64,000 bases of DNA from Natronolimnobius sp. AArcel1. Its GTDB lineage: Archaea > Halobacteriota > Halobacteria > Halobacteriales > Natrialbaceae. Of this stretch, positions 27,018-35,428 are shown in pieces (position 1 is the stretch's first letter; each line of letters begins with the position of its first letter). The DNA lies in assembly GCF_011043775.1 (NCBI RefSeq), contig NZ_JAAKXY010000001.1, positions 535,617-599,616 on the forward strand. The letters run 5' to 3'. Made by a program: the position numbers and the translations under genes. Under the pieces are notes generated by a model. It did no database searches and was not told the DNA's origin. It was given only the letters and a program-made list of their open reading frames with translations.

Positions 27018-28096
27018 TGTGTCACCGTCGTCATCGGATCTGGTTCGTCGCTCTCATCTGGGTCAGTCTCACCTTCGTGTCGCGTGCGGACGCGTGGGTT
27101 GAACAGCCGGTCGGTCCCCTGTGCGAACAGCATCAGGCCAAACGAGAGGATTACGATGGGCAACATCGGGACGACCAACATGTACGTCGCGTTCGGATTG
27201 AGCAGCGCACTCGCGTTTTCGTACGCGAGGTTCATCATCACACCCCAGTTTTCCACTCCTCTAAAGGAGAGGAATCCGAGGAAGTACAGCGCAACGCTGT
27301 CGTAGATTACCCGTCTCGAGGCGAACACGAAGTTGACCAGAATGTATGGCATCAAATTCGGGAGCACATCCTTCTGAATGATCGTTCCCGTCCCGATGCC
27401 CATCGTCCGCGAAGCCTCGACGTAGGAGTTCTCACGCAGGGACAGAACCTGTGAGTGAATCGTTCGGGCGATGCCCGCCCAGACGTTGATCGTAATGATG
27501 ATCCCGATCAGCGCTGGCGATTGTGGCTCGATCAGAACGACGAGGACGATCACCAGCGGGAGGCCAGGAATCGTCATTGCGATGTCGCTTGCGGTCATGA
27601 GGATGGTCTCCGTCCGACCGCCTTTGTAGCCGGCGACAGTGCCGACGATCGTTGCGACGATGATCGTAAAGACGGCACCGGCAAGGATCATCTGGATCAT
27701 CGTCGGCGTCGCGTGAACGACACCAGAGATCATGTCACGACCACTCATGTCGGTGCCAAGCGGATGACTCATATCCTCGAACGGCTGTGTTCGGGGCTCT
27801 CCCTGGCCGGCAACCGGTTGTTCGATCAGCGTGAGTCGATCCAGCAGCCACCACGTCGACGACGAGATCCAGGCGACGAGTCCCATCCCGAGGAATCCGA
27901 AAATGATCAGTAGACCGATCTTCGTTCGCCAGTCCGACCACGCGATATGGAACGGCTTGGTGATCGACTCGTTGACCCACTCTTGGGCTCGTTGTTTGTG
28001 CGTTACTTGTGTGATCTCGGATTGGGAGAACATTCCCCCGTCCGTCCGTGCGTCACTCCCGTCGGCGGTGTCGTCAGTACGCTTCACCCTCATCAC
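27014..28096 (-). CDS. dppC: Dpp/Opp-type ABC permease (DppC-like)
   Basis: A 360-aa inner-membrane subunit with an acidic cytosolic N-terminus, a first helix near 60-80 (IGLLIIFGFLGMGLVAWI), and five more helices. The coupling motif EASRTMGIGTGTIIQKDVLPNLMPY (about 230-255) contacts the ATPases. A periplasmic-side loop after helix 1 carries PLGTDMSGRD, typical of DppC. It overlaps the upstream dppB-like gene by 23 bp. Confidence 0.9.
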   Translation of the reverse strand: MMRVKRTDDTADGSDARTDGGMFSQSEITQVTHKQRAQEWVNESITKPFHIAWSDWRTKIGLLIIFGFLGMGLVAWISSSTWWLLDRLTLIEQPVAGQGEPRTQPFEDMSHPLGTDMSGRDMISGVVHATPTMIQMILAGAVFTIIVATIVGTVAGYKGGRTETILMTASDIAMTIPGLPLVIVLVVLIEPQSPALIGIIITINVWAGIARTIHSQVLSLRENSYVEASRTMGIGTGTIIQKDVLPNLMPYILVNFVFASRRVIYDSVALYFLGFLSFRGVENWGVMMNLAYENASALLNPNATYMLVVPMLPIVILSFGLMLFAQGTDRLFNPRVRTRHEGETDPDESDEPDPMTTVTQ

Positions 28097-29087
28097 CCGA
28101 TTTGATCCGCGGATCTAGTTTGCCATACGTCGCATCACCGATCCAGATAGCGATCACCACCCCGAACGTGATGACGAGGAACGTCCCCATCATCAGCGGC
28201 ATATCGCGGTAGATGATCCCTTGCTCCATGATGAAGCCGATCCCCCGGTAATTAAAGAGGATCTCGAGGATGATCGAGCCACCGAACATGAATCCGATGG
28301 AGATCAGCAGGCTGGTATACAGCGGCAACACGGCGTTGCGGCCGACGTACCGAAGTGCGATGCGCCGATCCGACAGGCCACGTAACTGTGCGACTCTGAC
28401 GTAATCTTCACCGAGTGTTTGGATGCTGTTTCCGCGCATCGTCAGGGCAAGCAGTCCGTAGCCGGTGATGATGAACGACAGCGCAGGCAACATGGCGTGG
28501 TGGAGCGCACCGAAGATGAACTCAAATGAGAGTCCGGGATCGACACCTGATGGATAGCGCTCACCAGTTGGGAACAGCGGTGTCCGATAGCCAAGCAGTG
28601 CGATGAAGACGACTGCAGCAACGTAGTACGGCACGGAGCTAAGAAAGATCCCAACGCCCGTGTTGGCAAGGTCGAAGTACGACCCTTCCTTATAGGCCAT
28701 GATCGCCCCCAACGAGAGTGCAAGTGCGAACATGCCAAGCGTTGCAAGCGCCATCAGGAACAAGGTCCACGGCAGGACGTCTGCGATCAAGGTGTTGACC
28801 TGCTCGTCGTAGCGAATCGAGTAACCAAAGTCACCCTGTGCGAGGCTCGACATGTACTGATAGTACGCCTCGTGGATCGGTGCATCCGGATCAACCTGTA
28901 GCTGTGCGGCAATCTGTTCTCGTAACTGTTCTCGCGGGATGTTCGTCCCGGGTGAGTTTTGCTGAATCTGGGTCGCCATCATGTCCGCCGCACCGCCGGG
29001 CATGAGTCGAATAAGGCCGAACGAAAGCGTCGCGACTGCCCAGAGCGTAAAGAGTGCTTGTCCCGTCCGCTTGATAAACCACTTCAT
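28074..29087 (-). CDS. dppB: Dpp/Opp-type ABC permease (DppB-like)
   Basis: A 337-aa permease starting with the classical helix FIKRTGQALFTLWAVATLSFGLIRLMPGG. A long external loop follows (to about 95), then five helices. The ATPase-coupling loop is EDYVRVAQLRGLSDRRIALRYVGRNAV (about 225-250). Full length. It starts 36 bp after the substrate-binding gene. Confidence 0.91.
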   Translation of the reverse strand: MKWFIKRTGQALFTLWAVATLSFGLIRLMPGGAADMMATQIQQNSPGTNIPREQLREQIAAQLQVDPDAPIHEAYYQYMSSLAQGDFGYSIRYDEQVNTLIADVLPWTLFLMALATLGMFALALSLGAIMAYKEGSYFDLANTGVGIFLSSVPYYVAAVVFIALLGYRTPLFPTGERYPSGVDPGLSFEFIFGALHHAMLPALSFIITGYGLLALTMRGNSIQTLGEDYVRVAQLRGLSDRRIALRYVGRNAVLPLYTSLLISIGFMFGGSIILEILFNYRGIGFIMEQGIIYRDMPLMMGTFLVITFGVVIAIWIGDATYGKLDPRIKSGDEGEAY

Positions 29088-29123
29088 AGAGCGTTTATAT
29101 GCTGATATCGTGTCGCGTTGTCG

Positions 29124-30944
29124 TCAGTTCTCTGCAGCGGCTGTCGCTTTGAGTTCGTCCTGTTTTGCGAGCCAGTACAGCGGCCAGAACGCCATGAAAT
29201 GCTCCGAATCATCCGTGTGTGGGAACTCCCAGCCGTCTCGAGAGAGGAACGACTGTTCGTACTTCTCGTCGACAAGGTACATCGGCAGATCCTCGTTGAA
29301 GAGTCGTGCGAGGTTCTCGACGCGGTCTTGAATTTCGTCATCGTCGTTCGAGTTTGCAATCGTCGAAATTTCCTCGCGTGGATTGACGCTAAGTTCGCCA
29401 CCATCGCCGTCGTCGACGGTAATCTCCTCGTCTTCGGGGTAGTTGAAGAAGTTCGGTCGGCCGTGGTCTGGATTCTCGAACTTCCACCGGAACGAGAAGT
29501 ACGGATGATTCATCGAGGCGTTGCCACCCTCGGTGTGGTTGTAGGCGGCGACGGAGAAGTCACCATTGGCCAGGTTATCGCTCCAGACACCCTGGTCTTC
29601 AGTCTGGAGTTCTGCGTCGAAACCGGCGCTATTGAGTTGGTCGACCATGGTGCTCGTCGGCGTCACCCAGTCACCCCATCCCGCCGGAGCGATAATCTCA
29701 AACGAGAGTGCCTCGCCGTCTCGCTCCCAAGTATCGTCTTCATCTTCACGCTCGTAGCCAGCTTCCTCGAGCAGCTCTGTCACCATCTGCAGATCCTGTG
29801 CGTAGCTCTTGTACTCGTCTGTGTCGACCCAGTCGTCAAGTGCAGGAACAGTCAGGCCAGCCTGCACCGGGAACTCCATTTTGGTGTCCGAACCGGCCGA
29901 CGCAATCGCGGCATCGGTATCGACTGCGTAGGCAAACGCCTGTCGCACTTCCCGGTCGCCGAAATGCTCGTCTTCGAAGTTGAACACCATTCCCAGTCCG
30001 AAGCCGCCGGGAATCTGGATCTGCTCCAGTGTGTCCGGGAACTGTTCAAGTGCGCCAGGACCGGCGAACAGGCTGTGAATGCCGTCGATTTCCTGTGCAG
30101 CAAAGGCCTGATGAAACCCTTCGTTGCCACCAGACTGGTGGCCCATCTCGTAGCCATCCCAGTTGAAGTTGTCTGCGAGATGGTGATCATCGCGAACGCC
30201 GAACAGTGCCTGGCCCTCTTGGACCTCCTCGAGGTCTATGGGTCCGGACGGCGTCGGTTCATCGACATCGTGACCGAACAGGTCAATATCTTCGTCATCA
30301 GCAGGGTCATCGGAGTCGACGACCTGCTCGTGGACCTCGGCCCAATCGGCTGGCGGGTGATCGAGCTCGCGGTCGAGGACGACGTGGCGCATGACGTCGT
30401 GGTTCGTCCCCTCATCAAAGCCGATTTCGACGGTGTAGTCGTCGACGGCTTCGATGTCGTCGGCATCGGTGAAGTCGTAGATGTCGTCCTCGAGCGCTTC
30501 AAGAAGCTCGAGTTGCATCACGAAGTCCTCGGCGGTGATTTCCTCGCCGTCAGCCCAGGTGAACTCGTCGCTGATGTGCAGCGTCATGACGCCGTCGTCG
30601 ATATCCCAGTCCTCGACGGCGTGTGGGTAGTAATCGTCCTGTCCGACGAGGTATTTCGTCCATTCGGCGAACAGTGCAAACGAAATATGTGAGTAGCCCG
30701 CCCATGGATGCGGATTATACTGAAAGTCCGTAATCTGATGTTCGCCGTCGGCCGTCCGGAAGTACGCGTCGGCGTGGTCGACGACCTCCTGATCAGGATT
30801 GACAGCGTCTTCGTCATCGGTCCCATTCCCGTTCCCATTTCCGTTGTCATCGCCGCCGAAACAGCCTGCGAGTGCGGCTGCGCCCGCTGTCCCCGTGACA
30901 GCAAGCATGTCTCGACGTGACACTATATTGCCATAGTCTACCAT
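29124..30944 (-). CDS. Dpp/Opp-type ABC substrate-binding lipoprotein
   Basis: A 606-aa SBP_bac_5 protein. The N-terminus has a twin-arginine motif (SRRDMLAVTG) and lipobox LAGC (Cys about 28), then a Gly/Asn/Asp linker, so it is a Tat-exported, lipid-anchored surface receptor. The ATG at 30944 is 30 nt from a TATA box, and the frame to 31040 is not needed. Members of this family bind peptides or, in archaea, often cello-/manno-oligosaccharides. The downstream GH3 and the nearby GH2 favour sugars here, which is inference. Confidence 0.9.
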   Translation of the reverse strand: MVDYGNIVSRRDMLAVTGTAGAAALAGCFGGDDNGNGNGNGTDDEDAVNPDQEVVDHADAYFRTADGEHQITDFQYNPHPWAGYSHISFALFAEWTKYLVGQDDYYPHAVEDWDIDDGVMTLHISDEFTWADGEEITAEDFVMQLELLEALEDDIYDFTDADDIEAVDDYTVEIGFDEGTNHDVMRHVVLDRELDHPPADWAEVHEQVVDSDDPADDEDIDLFGHDVDEPTPSGPIDLEEVQEGQALFGVRDDHHLADNFNWDGYEMGHQSGGNEGFHQAFAAQEIDGIHSLFAGPGALEQFPDTLEQIQIPGGFGLGMVFNFEDEHFGDREVRQAFAYAVDTDAAIASAGSDTKMEFPVQAGLTVPALDDWVDTDEYKSYAQDLQMVTELLEEAGYEREDEDDTWERDGEALSFEIIAPAGWGDWVTPTSTMVDQLNSAGFDAELQTEDQGVWSDNLANGDFSVAAYNHTEGGNASMNHPYFSFRWKFENPDHGRPNFFNYPEDEEITVDDGDGGELSVNPREEISTIANSNDDDEIQDRVENLARLFNEDLPMYLVDEKYEQSFLSRDGWEFPHTDDSEHFMAFWPLYWLAKQDELKATAAAEN

Positions 30945-30969
30945 GCAATTTCCAATGTAAACCCAACCC

Positions 30970-30978
30970 ACATAAATG
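30970..30978 (-). promoter_or_regulatory. TATA box of the ABC-importer operon
   Basis: Minus-strand ATTTATGTG-like element centred 30 nt before the lipoprotein ATG, close in sequence to the GH3 TATA box. Confidence 0.55.
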
Positions 30979-30983
30979 ATTGG

Positions 30984-31004
30984 GTTTGTTGACTGTAAAC
31001 AAAC
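30984..31004. promoter_or_regulatory. Inverted-repeat operator of the ABC-importer operon
   Basis: Perfect arms GTTTGTT and AACAAAC with a 7-nt spacer, ending 6 bp upstream of the TATA box. The position parallels the GH3 site, but the sequence does not match TACT-N7-GAGTA. Confidence 0.5.
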
Positions 31005-31106
31005 AATAGTTGGGCACGGATAGCTGGCTTTGCGTGTCAAAACACCCCGCAGCAGCGCTCTTTTCCGGGATTCACCGATTGGGGCGATCAGTCACCTCGA
31101 GTCCGG

Positions 31107-32045
31107 TCACGACTCACTCTCGCTCTCGAGCCAGTCTGCCGTCTCCGTCGCGAGTGTAGCAACATCGTCGCTCGCCTCGCTCTCGGCAAACTCTTGGAGC
31201 CGACCGATTGCCGTCGTTGCCTCCGCGTATCCGAGCGCACGGACCGCTCGAGCGCGGACAAACGAGACATCGTCCTCGAGTCGAGCAATCAGCGGGCCGA
31301 TCGCGTCCGCGGCGTTGTCGGGGTCGGCCTCAGCGATGTGTCGAACAATCTCGATAGCCCCACCGCGAACGGACGGCTCCGCATCAGCAAGTGCTGGCAC
31401 AATGGCCGGGAGACGCTGTGCACACGTCGCCGGCTCGATGCGAGCAATTTCGACAAGGATATTCGCGATCACTTCTCGCGTCCCAACGGACCGCATCCGG
31501 CTGCGGGAGAGTTCGCTCCCACGGCCCGTCAACATCGACACTCGAGCCGTCTTTTCAGCCGGGGAGAGGTCTGGGGCGTCGACGAGTTCCTGTGGATCAT
31601 TGACCGTTGGGCCATCGACGAGTAACTCGAGGAGTCGGTCAGTGTGAGGGACGAACGCCGATGCGTGCGAGTCGGTCAGCGGCGCGAGCGCACCGGCAGC
31701 CCGAAACCGAAGTAAGGGCGGGTCACACTCGAGCAGTTCGACGAGCGTTGGAAGAGCCGAGACCATCGACGATGGCCGCTGGCGGGCAAGCGTCATCGCC
31801 GCCATCGCCGCGGCGCTCTGGACAGCAAGGACATCGTCCTTGAGAAGCGCGTGAACACGGTCGGTGTATTCGAGTGCCTGCTCGAGGTCGTACGTGGCGA
31901 GTACCGAAACAGCCTGTAACGCCGTTGTCCGGTCGCTTGCCAGATCGGCATCGAAACACGATTCTACAACCTCGAGGTCGATCGCGTCAGGATTGGACTG
32001 TACCGCGGCTCGCAGTGCTGTCACGTGCCGTTGCTGTGTCGACAT
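31107..32045 (-). CDS. HEAT-repeat protein
   Basis: A 312-aa all-helical protein built from HEAT/armadillo-like repeats of about 37-40 residues, for example LEQALEYTDRVHALLKDD, and later DAIGPLIARLEDDVSFVRAR with RAVRALGYAEA. Such proteins are protein-binding scaffolds. No catalytic motif. Leaderless start supported by minus-strand CTATATG about 30 nt upstream. It lies between the importer operon and the sugar enzymes, with no obvious functional link. Confidence 0.8.
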   Translation of the reverse strand: MSTQQRHVTALRAAVQSNPDAIDLEVVESCFDADLASDRTTALQAVSVLATYDLEQALEYTDRVHALLKDDVLAVQSAAAMAAMTLARQRPSSMVSALPTLVELLECDPPLLRFRAAGALAPLTDSHASAFVPHTDRLLELLVDGPTVNDPQELVDAPDLSPAEKTARVSMLTGRGSELSRSRMRSVGTREVIANILVEIARIEPATCAQRLPAIVPALADAEPSVRGGAIEIVRHIAEADPDNAADAIGPLIARLEDDVSFVRARAVRALGYAEATTAIGRLQEFAESEASDDVATLATETADWLESESES

Positions 32046-32123
32046 CGTTCACAACGATGATGATAGATCGGCATATAGTTGGCGGTTACGGGGATGTCTC
32101 CTGTGAAATAATCAGACGGCCCA

Positions 32124-32375
32124 TTACTCCGGTTGTTCGAACTCGTTGGTTACCTGCCCGCAACGCCAGACACAGTACGCGGCGGGAACGATTGTCAATC
32201 CGAGAAGCGCGATGGTGGTCAGCGAGATAACATACGCGTCCGTCTGTTGGTCTCCGAGAGCCATCGCCACCACCGTGAGCGTGAGCAACGTCGTCGTAAA
32301 AATCAACAGTAAGCGCAGGTACGGACGGTAATCACAGACGGAGTCCCAGAACTTCTCCCGGCCACTCATACTCAT
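32124..32375 (-). CDS. Small two-helix membrane protein
   Basis: Eighty-three residues starting MSMSGREKFWDSVCDYRPYL, with hydrophobic helices at about 21-40 and 50-70. The extension to 32549 overlaps the divergent dehydrogenase and is not supported. Function unknown. Confidence 0.6.
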   Translation of the reverse strand: MSMSGREKFWDSVCDYRPYLRLLLIFTTTLLTLTVVAMALGDQQTDAYVISLTTIALLGLTIVPAAYCVWRCGQVTNEFEQPE

Positions 32376-32523
32376 CTGACCCACACACCTCGCTGTCGGT
32401 TCGATCCCCGCAGATGCATACCGGTGTAGTTGCACCCTCCTCCCTAAAGTGTTGCGTCGGTATCGTATTTCGGCGTCAGTCGAATCGAAAACGCTAACCG
32501 CCGCGTTCGGAAACTGCGAGGAT

Positions 32524-33624
32524 ATGAGCCAGTACACAGTGGCAGTCATCGGTACCGGCCCCGACCCAGCTAATCCAACACTCGAGGGGTTCGCGATGGG
32601 CTACAGACACGCGGAAGGCTACCGAAGCCACGACCAGTGCGAGGTCGTCGCCTGTGCCGATATCGTCCCCGAAAACGGCGCGGCGTTCGCCGAGACGTTC
32701 GAGATCGACGCCGAGTACGTCTACGAAGACTACAACCGACTGCTCGAAGAGGTCGAACCGGATATCGTCAGCGTCGCGGTCCCGCCGGCGATTCACGAAC
32801 CCATCGCCACCGACTGTGCGAAACACGACGCTGTGCAGGCGATCCACTGCGAAAAGCCGATGGCCGATAGCTGGGCGAGCGCCCAGCGGCTAGTCCAAAC
32901 CTGCTGGCGCTCCAACACCCAACTGACGTTCAATCGCCAACGCCGTTTCGCCAAGCCGTTCATCGAAGCCAATCGACTGCTTGAGGACGGCGCAATCGGC
33001 GACCTCGAGCGCATCGAAATCGGCTGGGGCGACTTCTACGATACGGGCGCACACACGGTCGACCTCGCCACGATGTTCGCCGGCGACCAACCTGCCGAGT
33101 GGATCATCGCCCAACTCGACTACCGCGAGGAAGACGTTCGCTTCGGCGCGCATCAGGAAAATCAGATGTGGGCGCAGTGGGCCTACGACAACGGCGTTCA
33201 CGCCGTGCTCTCGACCGGTGCGCGAACCGAGGTCGTCGGCGCCGCGTTCGTCCTCCGCGGGAGTGAGGGCACGATCCGCATCGACGCCGACGACGGGCCG
33301 ATGCTCGAACTCGAGCAGGCTGGCGACCGAACGCCAGTCGACGTTGACGGCGAAGGAATCCACCGGACCAATGCCGAACCCGACGGTCGCTACGGCTCAC
33401 TGCTACACGACCGCGCGATTAGCGATCTGGTCGACGCACTCGAGACCGACACGGAACCGGCGCTCAGCGGTCGAATCGGACTCACCACTGCCGAAATCCT
33501 CTTCGGTGGCTACGAATCCGTTCGTAAACGCGGTCGCGTCGAGTTCCCACTCGAGATCGAGGACAATCCGTTCGAAGCGATGATCGACGACGGGACGCTC
33601 ACGCCCGAACCCGCAGAGGAGTGA
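32524..33624 (+). CDS. Gfo/Idh/MocA-family sugar dehydrogenase
   Basis: A 366-aa NAD(P)-dependent oxidoreductase. The N-terminal Rossmann start is VAVIGTGPDPANP, the family lysine lies in HCEKPMADSW (about 119), and the beta-sheet domain with GDFYDTGAHTVDLATMFAG (about 170-188) carries the catalytic His. Substrates of relatives are sugars or inositols oxidised at a hydroxyl. It converges with the TIM-barrel isomerase gene 22 bp away. TATA-like ACGCTAAC about 28 nt before the ATG. Confidence 0.87.
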   Translation: MSQYTVAVIGTGPDPANPTLEGFAMGYRHAEGYRSHDQCEVVACADIVPENGAAFAETFEIDAEYVYEDYNRLLEEVEPDIVSVAVPPAIHEPIATDCAKHDAVQAIHCEKPMADSWASAQRLVQTCWRSNTQLTFNRQRRFAKPFIEANRLLEDGAIGDLERIEIGWGDFYDTGAHTVDLATMFAGDQPAEWIIAQLDYREEDVRFGAHQENQMWAQWAYDNGVHAVLSTGARTEVVGAAFVLRGSEGTIRIDADDGPMLELEQAGDRTPVDVDGEGIHRTNAEPDGRYGSLLHDRAISDLVDALETDTEPALSGRIGLTTAEILFGGYESVRKRGRVEFPLEIEDNPFEAMIDDGTLTPEPAEE

Positions 33625-33646
33625 GTCGGCCCGCTATTTTGCAGTA

Positions 33647-34384
33647 TTAGCGAAGCGACTCGAGCGTCTCGGCACCGTTTTCGAGTGACTCGCGCGGGTT
33701 TTCGGGGTTGTCGTGTTCGTAGATGTACCACTCGACATCGGCGCGGGCAACGGCCTCGGTGACGGCCTCGAGGTCGAGGTCGCCTGCACCGAGTTCGACG
33801 CACTCCATGGTCTCGCCGTCAGCGTCGGCGAAGTGAGCGAGCGAAATGCGGTCGGCGTACTCCTCGACGTACTCGGCTGGGTCGACGCCGCCTGCCTGCG
33901 CCCAGCCGAGGTCGATCTCGAAGCCGATCTCGGCTCGAGCGAGTAGTTCGTCCATCGCCGCAGCCTCGCCGAGGGAAACGAACTCCTGGTCGTGGTTGTG
34001 ATAGTGCAGGTCGAAGCCGTCGTCCGCGAGAGCGGATTTGACAGCTTCGAGTCGGTCGGCTGCGGCTGCGACGGCTTCCTCGGACTCGAAGTGTTCGGGA
34101 TCGAGCCATGGAACGACGAGCGTCTCACAGCCGAGTCGGCCGTACAGATCGACCATCTCGTCGTAGCGCTCCTCGAGATCCTCGAGGCCGACGTGGGCGG
34201 CAGCAACGTCGAGGTCATTGCGCTCGAGTGCGTCGAGAACGGCGTCGACATCAGTCTCGTCCTCGCGAATGCGAAGGGCAAATTCGACGCCCTCGAGTGG
34301 GGTCTCCCCGACGAGGTCGAGAATGTCAGGCAATGGTGCGTCGATATCCCGGAGCGAGTACAGCTGGACTGCGGTTCGTGCCAT
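33647..34384 (-). CDS. Sugar-phosphate isomerase/epimerase-like TIM barrel
   Basis: A 245-aa AP-endonuclease-2/xylose-isomerase-like barrel. Start VQLYSLRDIDAPLPDIL, metal-site region LHYHNHDQEF (about 125), EIDLGWAQAGGVDP (about 153) and HFADADGETMECVELGAGDLD (about 178-198), as in sugar isomerases or dehydratases such as inosose dehydratase. Own leaderless promoter: minus-strand CCTTTATC 28 nt upstream. The sugar is unknown. Neighbouring dehydrogenases suggest a step in a sugar-acid or polyol route. Confidence 0.83.
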   Translation of the reverse strand: MARTAVQLYSLRDIDAPLPDILDLVGETPLEGVEFALRIREDETDVDAVLDALERNDLDVAAAHVGLEDLEERYDEMVDLYGRLGCETLVVPWLDPEHFESEEAVAAAADRLEAVKSALADDGFDLHYHNHDQEFVSLGEAAAMDELLARAEIGFEIDLGWAQAGGVDPAEYVEEYADRISLAHFADADGETMECVELGAGDLDLEAVTEAVARADVEWYIYEHDNPENPRESLENGAETLESLR

Positions 34385-34480
34385 GCTGTGACAACGACCT
34401 GCCCAGACGATAAAGGTGGTGACGGCGGCCGGGACCGCCGGTTCGACTGCCGACGTATCGGTTTGCGTCGCCGGCCCCGC

Positions 34481-35362
34481 CTACAGGTCGCGCCAACTCC
34501 GTTCCGGCTCCCAACCGAGCAGTTCGCGGGCCTTCTCGGTACTGATCAGTGCCTCGTGACCCTCGAGTGGGGACTGAATCTCTGCGTCAGGGAAGTACTC
34601 CGCAGCCAGCGTTGCAGCGTCGACTTCGGCCGACGTATCTCCAGCGACCGCCCAGAACGCCTCGTGGCCGTCGAACGCAGCTTCGACCGCATGACGAGCG
34701 ATCGACGCCGCATCGTCGATATGGATGTAGGAGAACACAACAGCTCGAGTCGTATGATGCCAGGCGTCTTCGAGGCCCTCGAGCGAACGATCCGGCTCGA
34801 CGAACTCCTCGCGAAGTTCGTCGTCGGTCGCAACCCACGGATACCGAAGCGAGGTAATCGTCGGCGCGTCGGGCTGGCGTCCGAAGCCGTCCGCGGTGAC
34901 CTCCATCGCGTGCTTGCTCATCGCGTAGGGGTCTCGCGGCGTGAGCGGGTGGTCCTCGTCAACCGGCAGGTATCGGACGTCCGTCGGCGCGTCCTGATAG
35001 GCCGCCCCCATCACGTTGATGCTCGAGGGGAGAACAATCGACTCGAGTCCGAGTTCGGTGGCGGCCTCGAGGACGTGATATGCGGACATGACGTTGCTCT
35101 CGTAGGTCCGGAATCCGGGATGCTCGGTCGGGCCTGGAATCGTGCCCATATGGATCACTGCATCCACGTCGCTGCGTGCGATTGCGCCGTAGGTGTCGCC
35201 CGCATCGAGGAGATCCGCCGAGCAAAACGCGTCCGAAATGTCTTCGCCACGCCGCCCACGGGAGATATTGACCGTCTCGTAGCTGTGGTCCGCCAGTTCG
35301 CGGAGAATCGCCTCGCCAATCTTTCCGTTGCCGCCCGTGACCGCAACTCGTTTGATTGTCAT
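34481..35362 (-). CDS. Uronate-dehydrogenase-like NAD-dependent epimerase/dehydratase
   Basis: A 293-aa extended SDR. NAD loop TGGNGKIGEAIL (about 9-20), active-site Ser in LPSSINVMG (about 115) and the YAMSK catalytic pair (about 145-149). It resembles uronate dehydrogenases and UDP-sugar epimerases. No nucleotide-sugar genes are nearby, so oxidation of a free sugar or uronate is more likely. It lies 66 bp after the GH2 gene on the same strand. Confidence 0.82.
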   Translation of the reverse strand: MTIKRVAVTGGNGKIGEAILRELADHSYETVNISRGRRGEDISDAFCSADLLDAGDTYGAIARSDVDAVIHMGTIPGPTEHPGFRTYESNVMSAYHVLEAATELGLESIVLPSSINVMGAAYQDAPTDVRYLPVDEDHPLTPRDPYAMSKHAMEVTADGFGRQPDAPTITSLRYPWVATDDELREEFVEPDRSLEGLEDAWHHTTRAVVFSYIHIDDAASIARHAVEAAFDGHEAFWAVAGDTSAEVDAATLAAEYFPDAEIQSPLEGHEALISTEKARELLGWEPERSWRDL

Positions 35363-35428
35363 ACCGCCAGTATACGGCTGTACGAACCGAATAGCTGTCG
35401 ATTCCAGCCAGTTTGGGACGGCTGTGCT

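Noticed and set aside
29118-30692. A 524-codon plus-strand frame antisense to the ABC binding lipoprotein
   Set aside because: The product is Val/Arg-rich with no domain; it mirrors the codon bias of the real minus-strand gene, which has a full signal, lipobox and family fold.
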